Assembly (NCBI GenBank): GCA_001899635.1
Contig: MKVQ01000004.1
Coordinates: 62,001 to 126,000 of the forward strand
Direction of reading: 5' to 3'
DNA from: Myxococcales bacterium 68-20
Lineage (GTDB): Bacteria; Myxococcota_A; Polyangia; Polyangiales; Polyangiaceae
DNA: 64,000 bases
In this document: one piece after another, positions 54,487-62,795 of the stretch
How positions within the stretch are numbered: the first letter of the stretch is position 1
Layout of the letters: every line of letters starts with the position of its first letter
Program-made: the position numbers and the translations under genes
Notes under the pieces: generated by a model
The model's database searches: none
What the model was told of the DNA's origin: nothing
The model's input: only the letters and a program-made list of their open reading frames with translations

Positions 54487-55977
54487 ATGTCGCTTCCCGT
54501 CGTCGTCTTGGGTGCTGGCCCTGCCGGCCTGACCGCAGCTTACTCGCTCGGCAAGAAGTCCGTTCCGGTCGTGGTCCTCGAGTCCGACCCGGAGTACGTC
54601 GGCGGCATTTCGCGGACGGTGAAGTACAAGGGCTACCACTTCGATATCGGTGGGCATCGCTTCTTCTCGAAGGCGAAGGAGGTCGAAGACCTCTGGACCG
54701 AGATCCTGCCCGACGACATGGTGCTCCGGCCGCGCTCCTCGCGCATCTTCTACAATGGGCAGTTCTTCGCCTACCCGCTGAAGGGCATCGAAGCACTCAC
54801 GAAGCTCGGCGTGCTCGAAGCGACCCGTTGCGTCGCTGCGTACGCCAAGGCACGCGCACTGCCGAACCCCTCACCGCGCAACTACCAGGAGTGGGTGACG
54901 AACCAGTTCGGCTCTCGCCTTTTCGAGATCTTCTTCAAGACGTACACGGAGAAGGTCTGGGGCATGAAGTGCACCGATATCAGCGCTGACTGGGCGGCAC
55001 AGCGCATCAAGGGCCTCTCGCTCTCGAGCGCGATCAAGAACGCGCTCTTGCCGCAAAAGAAGCAGCCCAAAGACCGGAAAGAGGTCATCAAGACGTTGAT
55101 CGACTCGTTCCGCTACCCGCGGTTGGGGCCGGGCATGCTCTGGGAAGAGTGCGCGCGCAAGGTGAAGGCCCAGGGCGGAACGATCGAGATGGGCTGCCGC
55201 GCCGAGACGCTCGACTACAGCGAGGATCGCGGCTCCTGGCGCATCGGTTTCGTCCGTCAGGACGGCTCACGCGGCACGATCGATGGCCGCGCGGTGATCT
55301 CGTCGGCTCCGCTCCGCGAGGTCGCGAAGGCTCTCGAGCCCAAGCTCTCGGCGGAGGCAGTTCGAGCGGCGAACGCGCTCCGCTACCGCGACTTCCTCAC
55401 CGTCACCTTGATGCTCGAAGACAAGAACGTCTTCGACGACAACTGGATCTACATCCACGATCCGAGCGTGAAGGTCGGGCGGATCCAGAACTTCAAGTCG
55501 TGGTCGCCCGAGATGATCCCGGATCCCAAGATGACCTGCTACGGCCTCGAGTACTTCTGCTTCGAGGGCGACGGCCTCTGGTCCTCCTCCGACGAGGAGC
55601 TCGTCGAGCTCGCGAAGCGGGAGCTCGAGGCGATCGGTATCGCGAAGGCTTCGGACGTGAAGGACGGGTGTGTCGTCCGCCAGCCCAAGGCCTACCCGGT
55701 ATACGACGACGACTATGCGGCCAACGTCGACATCATCCGCCGCGAAATGGAGAAGCGCTTTCCGACGCTCTATCCGGTCGGGCGGAACGGGATGCACAAG
55801 TACAACAACCAGGATCACGCGATGATGACGGCCATGCTCACGGCCGAGAACATCGTGGCGGGCAAGCGGGCCTTCGACGTCTGGGAGGTCAACCAGGACG
55901 CGGAGTACCACGAGTCCGGCAAGGCCGGCGCCGAGACGCTCGGCCTGCGCTCGGTCCCCACGCGCGCGGCCTCCTGA
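54487..55977 (+). CDS. FAD-dependent oxidoreductase, UDP-galactopyranose-mutase-like
   Basis: The 496-residue product starts with a Rossmann motif (VVLGAGPAGLTAAY, Gly 9, 11 and 14) and has GGISRTVKYKGYHFDIGGHRFF, a signature of UDP-galactopyranose mutase and related NAD(P)/FAD-binding sugar enzymes, and a C-terminal FAD contact (VGRNGMHKYNNQDHAMMTAMLTA split around residues 435-457). It lies with the neighbours of envelope-glycan type. Some annotators call the same group amine oxidase or protoporphyrinogen oxidase; the glycan context makes a mutase-like role more likely. Confidence 0.78.
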   Translation: MSLPVVVLGAGPAGLTAAYSLGKKSVPVVVLESDPEYVGGISRTVKYKGYHFDIGGHRFFSKAKEVEDLWTEILPDDMVLRPRSSRIFYNGQFFAYPLKGIEALTKLGVLEATRCVAAYAKARALPNPSPRNYQEWVTNQFGSRLFEIFFKTYTEKVWGMKCTDISADWAAQRIKGLSLSSAIKNALLPQKKQPKDRKEVIKTLIDSFRYPRLGPGMLWEECARKVKAQGGTIEMGCRAETLDYSEDRGSWRIGFVRQDGSRGTIDGRAVISSAPLREVAKALEPKLSAEAVRAANALRYRDFLTVTLMLEDKNVFDDNWIYIHDPSVKVGRIQNFKSWSPEMIPDPKMTCYGLEYFCFEGDGLWSSSDEELVELAKRELEAIGIAKASDVKDGCVVRQPKAYPVYDDDYAANVDIIRREMEKRFPTLYPVGRNGMHKYNNQDHAMMTAMLTAENIVAGKRAFDVWEVNQDAEYHESGKAGAETLGLRSVPTRAAS

Positions 55978-56044
55978 CGGAGGAAGTCGCCGACACCTCC
56001 TCACGGTTCGAGCCCAGGGCCAGCCGTGATATGGGATCTCCCTC

Positions 56045-57064
56045 TTGGCCGCAAAGAGCGCTTCCTCATCCAGAGCGGTCATCCTCGGGCTCTTGCTGAG
56101 CGCGGCGGCCGCCGCCTGGCTCTTCTCGAAGCTCAGCTTCGCCGAGCTCGCGGCCGGCCTCCGCGCAGCGGACGCTCGCTGGCTCGTCGCGTCGCTCGGC
56201 CTCTTCTTCGCCATGTTCGGCGTCCGCGCCTACCGCTGGGCCGTCCTGCTCGGGGGCACACCGTTCTCGACGACCTGGCACGCCAACGCGATCGGGTACT
56301 TCTTCAACGCCACGTTGCCGCTCCGCGCTGGCGAGGTCGCGCGAGCGTATGTCATCGCCAAGAAGACGGGGATGCCAATCGCGCGCGCTCTTTCGGCGGT
56401 TCTCGTCGAGCGCCTGCTCGATCTCGCCAGCGTCGTCCTGCTCTTCTTCTGGTTTGCGCGACGCATCCCGATGCGCCCGGCGTTCACGTCCGCCGCGACA
56501 GTCGGCGCGATCGCGTTTGCCGTCTGCGTGCTCGTCGCCGCTGTCTTCGTCCATCGCGCCGACGCCGCCGCACGGCGTCTCCGTCCGCTCCTCGAGCGTC
56601 GCTTGGGCGTGAAGCGAGCGGACGCGGCGCTCTCGAAGCTCGTACAGGTGAAGGACGCGCTCAAGGCGGTGGGGTCTCCACGCCGGATGGCCGAGAGTAT
56701 CGCCCTGACGGTCCTCGTCTGGGCGCTGACGATCGCTCTCGCCGAGGTTTGTCTTCATGCCTTCATGCCGGACATCGCGGATGTGTCGAAGGCCGGCCTG
56801 GTAGTGGTGATGGCAAACCTCGGCGGGGCGCTGCCATCGGCTCCTGGAGGACTCGGGATCGTGCAGAGCTTCGCGACCAGCGCGCTCGTCGTACCGTTTG
56901 GCGCGCCCGAGGGGGGAGCGCTCGCATTCGTGCTCGCGTGGAGCCTCGGTCAGACGCTCGTGCTCGTTGCCCTCGGGATCGTGAGCATCGGCCGCTTGGG
57001 CCTCTCGTTCAACGAGATCCGCCAGCGCAGCGCAGCACTCGGGTCAACCGACGTCACCGGCTGA
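56045..57064 (+). CDS. YbhN/UPF0104 family membrane protein (LPG synthase transmembrane-like)
   Basis: The 339-residue product has about eight membrane segments and the family motifs AGEVARAYVIAKK, VLVERLLDLASVV and a C-terminal PSAPGGLGIVQ. Members include the flippase half of MprF; stand-alone proteins are thought to move or handle lipids. It starts with TTG at 56045, at the family N-terminus. It lies 67 bases after the mutase-like gene on the same strand. Confidence 0.85.
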   Translation: MAAKSASSSRAVILGLLLSAAAAAWLFSKLSFAELAAGLRAADARWLVASLGLFFAMFGVRAYRWAVLLGGTPFSTTWHANAIGYFFNATLPLRAGEVARAYVIAKKTGMPIARALSAVLVERLLDLASVVLLFFWFARRIPMRPAFTSAATVGAIAFAVCVLVAAVFVHRADAAARRLRPLLERRLGVKRADAALSKLVQVKDALKAVGSPRRMAESIALTVLVWALTIALAEVCLHAFMPDIADVSKAGLVVVMANLGGALPSAPGGLGIVQSFATSALVVPFGAPEGGALAFVLAWSLGQTLVLVALGIVSIGRLGLSFNEIRQRSAALGSTDVTG

Positions 57065-57519
57065 TCCCGCGCGAGCAGTACTCGCGCACGATCGGTGACT
57101 GCCACGCGAACGAACGATCGTGTCGCACGCCGTGTGATGAGTCACTCGAACCAGTCGTCGCGCATCAGCTCCAGCCTTGGAGCCACGGTCGCTGAGCCGC
57201 TTTGCGCACGCGAGCCAAGGCGCAACTCAGTTGCGCCGATCCTGAAAGCTCGAAGCGGTCGGCTCACACGAACTCGCTTTGACCGGAGATTCACGCCCGC
57301 TCGCCCAACGGGCGGGCGTGAATCGGAGCCGGGCGCGGGCCTCTCCTGGATGTCCTCTGGGAGGATCGAGGCCCCAGCGCGAAGCGAAAGGCGCGCGCAG
57401 AAATGGATAGCGCCCGTGGTTCCATCCCTGGAAGCACGGGCGCACTCGACGCGACTGTCGATCTGTCGGCGCGAGCTCCGCCGAAGCGGGACGCGCATGC
57501 GGCTTCCGCCGCGTCGTCT
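57065..57519. other. Gene-free stretch with three hairpins between convergent genes
   Basis: The region between the membrane protein gene and ftsZ (facing each other) holds three strong inverted repeats: 57219-57237 (8-bp stem GGCGCAAC, three-base loop), 57288-57324 (13-bp perfect stem GATTCACGCCCGC, 11-base loop) and 57413-57440 (two stem blocks CCCGTG and TTCCA). None has a long T run. They may act as terminators or RNA processing sites of both transcripts. I see no gene. Confidence 0.55.
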
Positions 57520-58827
<1,308 letters not shown>

Positions 58828-58955
58828 GACGCATGCCTCCCGGGGCAGACTCCCTCTCGTGTCGGGGTACTGCCGTGGTTTCGTCGCGCGATCCTCCGGC
58901 GCCTCTTCCTCGGGATCGCGATGGGGCTGGGCCCCGTGAGCCGGGCTTCGGCGAC

Positions 58956-59016
58956 CGAAGCCGTCGTGCTCACGCATCCACGGTTCGCATGCTTTTTGAG
59001 CGCGGGCCAAATAAGT
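58956..59016 (-). repeat. 61-bp duplicated segment upstream of ftsZ
   Basis: On the minus strand this reads ACTTATTTGGCCC, a 12-base variable spacer, CATGCGAACCGT, then a second conserved block GTGAGCAC followed by GACGGCTTCG. The same blocks in the same spacing occur at the ftsA start (61181-61241). Here the block has ACG instead of the ATG of ftsA. It ends about 130 bases upstream of the ftsZ ATG. Confidence 0.75.
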
Positions 59017-59270
59017 GACACGCGACGACGACATTTCTTCGTCGCACGCGGGCCGCGGCGCTTCGAGCAGGGAGCGAAGAGAAGTGAAAAGGAAGCGAGT
59101 CGACTGGACCGTGACGCGCGCTCGCCGCCAAGAAGGGGCGCGCGCTGCCATTTCACGGTCCGCCGTTAGGTGCGCCGCTAGCATCTCCAATGTAGGCCAA
59201 TGTGGCCAACAATTCGCCACCGGTATCAATGGCCGGTCGATGTGGCCAGGTCGAAGACGCCGGGTCGAAG

Positions 59271-59704
59271 AGAGAATTTCACAGGGAGACAGGGAGACAG
59301 GGAGCGAGAGGGGCCTTGCTGCTCTTTCGACCTGGACCCTCGTGGGCCTCAGGAAATGCTTCGCATTTCCTTCGGAAAGGAGATCTCGCTTCCAGGCTTC
59401 TTGGGCCTCCCCCAAACGGCGCGCCTTCCAAGCTTCCGCCCGAGACCTTCGGGAGAGGAGGAGCTCCTCTGATTGCCGCCGCAAGCTGTCCTCGTCAGGC
59501 GCGCGCCATGAGAGCTTCCGCAGCCGGCAATGAGGCCAGTGCCTGTGCTGAATCACCTCCTCGGTCGAAAGGGAGGCTCAATTCTGCGAGCAGAATCGCG
59601 CAGCGATTCTGGGAGCTCCCATGAGGGTCCAGGCTGAAACGGAAGCAGGCCCCTCTCGCTCCCTGTCTCCCTGTCTCCCTGTCTCCCTGTAAAATCCCTC
59701 TCTC
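59271..59704. repeat. Inverted-repeat element with GGGAGACA micro-repeats
   Basis: Two imperfect copies of about 77-88 bases (59271-59347 and 59617-59704) face each other around a 269-base core. Both carry AGAGA, a tandem of the 8-mer ACAGGGAG (three units left, four in the right copy), GCGAGAGGGGCC and CCTGGACCCT. The core has several small hairpins (GGAAATG-CATTTCC, AGAATCG-CGATTCT, GAGGAGCTCCTC). No transposase frame is present. It looks like a dispersed non-coding repeat or a MITE-like element. Confidence 0.6.
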
Positions 59705-59893
59705 TTCCCCGTGGAGAGCCCTCGCGCTCCACGAGAGCCATCACGCGACCGTAAGCGCGCCCGCCGAGCGTAGGGCCGAACATGGCTGACGCTCGAACAG
59801 GGGAACGCGAACAGACGCTAGCCCAAATGAGAAAGGCGCGCCGACCGCGTAAAGCGGGGCGCGCCAGGAATCGAGGAGCGTGTAAGCCGAGCG

Positions 59894-61189
59894 TCAGAAG
59901 GCGGCCTTGAGCCACTCCCAGATCTTCGAGGACTTCGGCGACTCGTCGGCCTTCGCGATGCCGGGAGCGTCTTCGCGCTTGGCTGCTCCGGCGCTGGTGA
60001 GACGCATCATCGAGTGCGCGGGAGCCGTGGCACGCGCATGCGCTTCGGCGATCGCCTGGGCGCCGTAACGCACGAGGCCGACGCCCGTGGCGTATTGAGG
60101 ACCGTGCACGAGCTGCGTGATCCCGCGAACGCCGGTCGGGAAGCCGATGCGGACCGGCATGCCGAGGATCTCCTCCGCGAGCTCGGTGGTGCCTTCGAGG
60201 AGGACTGCGCCGCCGGTCAGGACGACGCCGGCGGAGAGCTGCTCGAGGAGGCCCGTGTCCTCGATGCGCTTGCGGACGACCGCGAAGATCTCCTCGACGC
60301 GGGGCTCGATGATGTCGCTGAGGACGCGGCGCGGGGTGCGGCGCGGCTTCTGTCCACCAACGCCGGGGACCTCGATCTCCTCGTCGTCCGCGACCATGCG
60401 ACCGAGCGAGCAGCCGAAGAGCCGCTTGAGCCGATCCGCTTCCGCCATCGGCGTGCGAAGGCCGGCAGCGATGTCGTTCGTGATGTTGTTGCCACCGACG
60501 GGCACGACGCTCGCGTGGGCGATGCCGCCGTCGATGTAGAGCAGGATGTCGGTGGTGCCGCCGCCGATGTCGACGACCGCAGCGCCGATCTCGCGCTCAT
60601 CGTCGGAGAGCACCGCCTCGGCGCTCGCGACGGGCTCGAGGACGACGTCGGCGACGACGAGACCGCAGCGCTCCGCGCAGCGGATCACGTTCTGGACACA
60701 GCTCGTGGCCGCCGTGACGAGGTTCACCTTCGCCCCGAGGCGCACGCCGCTCATCCCGATCGGATCACGGATGCCGTCCTGGATGTCGACGATGTACTCG
60801 CGCGGCAGGACGTGGAGGATCTGGCGATCGGCGTCGACCGGGATCGCGCGGGCGCCTTCGAGCACGCGCTCGACGTCGGCCCGGGTCACCTCCCCGCCGG
60901 CGATCGCCGCAACGCCGTCCGACGCCTGGGACCGGATGTGGCTGCCAGCCACTCCGGCGTAGACGGTCCGGATCTCGACGCCGGCCATCGTCTGGGCCGC
61001 CTCGATGGCGTCCTTGATGGACCGAACGGTCCACTCGATGTTGCTCACGATGCCCTTGCGGAGACCGCGGCAAGGCACCGAGCCGACACCGAGGATCGTG
61101 ATTCCGTCCTCTGCGATCTCGCCGACCACAGCGCAGACCTTGGTGGTCCCGATGTCGAGACCAACGACGATCTCCCCTTGCGAAGCCAT
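59894..61189 (-). CDS. ftsA: Cell division protein FtsA
   Basis: FtsA is the actin-like tether of FtsZ. The 431-residue product begins with the phosphate-binding GEIVVGLDIGTTKVCAVVGE, has the 1C subdomain typical of FtsA (VEIRTVYAGVAGSHI, SDGVAAIAGGEVT), GGGTTDILLYIDGG (phosphate 2), VVLTGGAVLLEG and a C-terminal amphipathic helix (SSKIWEWLKAAF), the membrane-targeting sequence. ATG 61189 is chosen; GTG 61198 in the same frame adds three residues. ftsQ and mur genes, usual upstream neighbours, are absent. Confidence 0.96.
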   Translation of the reverse strand: MASQGEIVVGLDIGTTKVCAVVGEIAEDGITILGVGSVPCRGLRKGIVSNIEWTVRSIKDAIEAAQTMAGVEIRTVYAGVAGSHIRSQASDGVAAIAGGEVTRADVERVLEGARAIPVDADRQILHVLPREYIVDIQDGIRDPIGMSGVRLGAKVNLVTAATSCVQNVIRCAERCGLVVADVVLEPVASAEAVLSDDEREIGAAVVDIGGGTTDILLYIDGGIAHASVVPVGGNNITNDIAAGLRTPMAEADRLKRLFGCSLGRMVADDEEIEVPGVGGQKPRRTPRRVLSDIIEPRVEEIFAVVRKRIEDTGLLEQLSAGVVLTGGAVLLEGTTELAEEILGMPVRIGFPTGVRGITQLVHGPQYATGVGLVRYGAQAIAEAHARATAPAHSMMRLTSAGAAKREDAPGIAKADESPKSSKIWEWLKAAF

Positions 61190-61241
61190 GGTGCTCACGA
61201 TTCGACGGTTCGCATGGTTCCGGGGGGTGGGCCAAATAAGT
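61181..61241 (-). repeat. 61-bp segment at the ftsA start (copy of 58956-59016)
   Basis: On the minus strand: ACTTATTTGGCCC, 12 variable bases, CATGCGAACCGT, GTGAGCAC, then the ftsA ATG. The copy before ftsZ has the same length and spacing. The conserved ACTTATTTGGCCC and CATGCGAACCGT blocks lie where a promoter or operator of ftsA would be. Which copy is original cannot be said, but here the 3' part is ftsA coding sequence. Confidence 0.75.
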
Positions 61242-61334
61242 TACGGCCGCGGCGGTCCTTTCCGGGGCGCGCGAAGCGGGATCGGAACCGCTGAGTTGAA
61301 CCCAGGCCGGTCCATCGGAGATGATGGCGGCATC

Positions 61335-61634
61335 ATGAACGGCGCGGGCGGGACGGGGGCTGGGGTCGGGCGTTGTTCCGCGTGCGGGCGCGCAGCGACG
61401 CAGGTGAAGACGCTGCTCCAGGGTCGCGCGCAGGGCTCGCAGGTCGTCATCTGCGACCGGTGCGTGCGCGAATGCGAGCAGACGATCGCGGATGCGCCCA
61501 CGCGCATCCCCGGCGGAGCTCATGCATGCGCCTACTGCACGAAGGTCGAGGAGCACGTCGCGGTCATCGTCGGCGTCGGCGCCAAGAAGATCTGCGACGA
61601 GTGCGTCGACGCCTACCGCGCGGCGCTCGGCTGA
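61335..61634 (+). CDS. Stand-alone tandem ClpX-type zinc-finger protein
   Basis: The 99-residue product has two C4 zinc modules and no AAA+ domain: C14-x2-C17 with C40-x2-C43, and C65-x2-C68 with C87-x2-C90. The first (CSACGRA, VKTLLQG, VICDRCVREC) matches the ClpX zinc-binding domain, which dimerises and recruits adaptors and substrates. The second (CAYCTK, KKICDECVDAY) is a more diverged copy. It is divergent from ftsA with 145 bases between the starts. ATG 61335 is the only in-frame ATG before the first motif. It might bind ClpX or its adaptors; this is inferred from the fold. Confidence 0.75.
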   Translation: MNGAGGTGAGVGRCSACGRAATQVKTLLQGRAQGSQVVICDRCVRECEQTIADAPTRIPGGAHACAYCTKVEEHVAVIVGVGAKKICDECVDAYRAALG

Positions 61635-61703
61635 CGAGCTCGACCGCTATGGCGGTTCAGGAGGGGCGGAACCGATTGTCGGTACGCGGAGCGCGACGAT
61701 CGA

Positions 61704-62540
61704 TCAGGGGGCGATCGCGGAGAAGAACAGCTTCCGGATCTCGTCGTGGCCGGTCTTGTTGGGATGGATGCAGTCGGCAGCGAACCAGCTCGTTCCGTCC
61801 TTCAACTTCCCGACGCCGTGGCCCTGGAACTTCCCGCGCAGATCGACGGTGACGATGGCGTCGCCGTACTTCGCGATCGCGTCCGCTGCCGTCTTGTTCC
61901 AGTTGTCCCAGTAGGCCTTCGTCGGCTGCTTCGGGATCGCCGACAGGTATCCCGGACATCCCGCCTCGGCGAAGTTCCCCTCCCCGTCGGTCGGGTCGTA
62001 TACCGTTGCGTGGAACACGGTGACCTTCACGCCGGCACCGAAGCGCCCCTCGCGCGTGAGCTCGTCGTAGGCCGTGACGAGGTTCTCGGCGAACGCGTTG
62101 CGGGCCTTCTCGTCCTTGCCGTTCAGGATGTCGAGCGCGGAGGCCTGCATGTCGTTTCCGCCGATGGTGACGGTCACGGCGACGGGGCCGGACAGTGTCT
62201 CGGGCAGGCCCTTCGCCTGGGCCGGAAGCTGGCGAGACACCGCTCCGCTCTTCGAGTTCTTCACCACCTCGACGTCGCCGAGCTTCGCCTTCAGGTCGTC
62301 GGCGAGGAGATCGTAGAAGAAGGGACCGGTGCCGCCCCGATCGCTGATCGAGTCGCCGAGAATGACGTACGACTTGAACGCAGCGCCGGGACCGGCCTTC
62401 TGCTCCTCGCCCGCCGAGGCGTCGGCGCCGTTGCCGCCGCTGCTGCTGGTCCCGTCGGCTGGAGTCGACGTGGAGTCCGAGCTTCCCGAGCACGCAGCGG
62501 TGAGGACGACGAGAGCACCGAGGAGGAGCGCGCGCTTCAT
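61704..62540 (-). CDS. SGNH/GDSL-type hydrolase lipoprotein
   Basis: The 278-residue product has a lipoprotein signal (Cys 17, LTAAC), a Ser/Gly/Ala linker to about residue 50, and an SGNH hydrolase domain with block I ILGDSISDRGG (Ser 64), block III TVTIGGNDMQ and block V DCIHPNKTGHDEI. These give the Ser, Gly, Asn and Asp/His set of the family. It would act in the envelope on esters; the substrate is unknown. Confidence 0.85.
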   Translation of the reverse strand: MKRALLLGALVVLTAACSGSSDSTSTPADGTSSSGGNGADASAGEEQKAGPGAAFKSYVILGDSISDRGGTGPFFYDLLADDLKAKLGDVEVVKNSKSGAVSRQLPAQAKGLPETLSGPVAVTVTIGGNDMQASALDILNGKDEKARNAFAENLVTAYDELTREGRFGAGVKVTVFHATVYDPTDGEGNFAEAGCPGYLSAIPKQPTKAYWDNWNKTAADAIAKYGDAIVTVDLRGKFQGHGVGKLKDGTSWFAADCIHPNKTGHDEIRKLFFSAIAP

Positions 62541-62795
62541 GGCGTCTATCTAGCGCTACCGTTTGCTCCCGTCGAGCGCCGCCCGTCGAGCCCCCATGCT
62601 GGCGGACATGAGACGACGTGGCCACCGCCTGGTAACGGGACCGACCAACCAGACGGCACGGCGGGTTCACATCTCCCGGGCGGCTCCACGGAAAGGAGCG
62701 CAGCGGACGACTCGCTCCACATCGGCACCGAGCGCAGTGACGGCACCCACCGCCGCATCCTAAGCTCCGGCCGATGCGCACCTGCCAGCACGTCG

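Larger units (their letters stand above)
58828..59893. other. Long intergenic region between ftsA and ftsZ
   Basis: This 1066-base stretch has no gene I can support; the open frames in it run through inverted repeats. It contains the ftsZ-side copy of the 61-bp segment (58956-59016), GGCC-rich palindromes near 59200-59250, and the 434-bp inverted-repeat element at 59271-59704. The ftsZ promoter must lie here. Confidence 0.6.

Noticed and set aside
59202-59624. 140-codon open frame in the ftsA-ftsZ gap
   Set aside because: It runs through one arm and the core of the inverted-repeat element and has no domain or ribosome binding site.
59281-59690. ACAGGGAG tandems as replication-origin iterons or CRISPR repeats
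   Set aside because: The units are directly joined without spacers, are few, occur in inverted arms, and no dnaA, parAB or cas gene is near.
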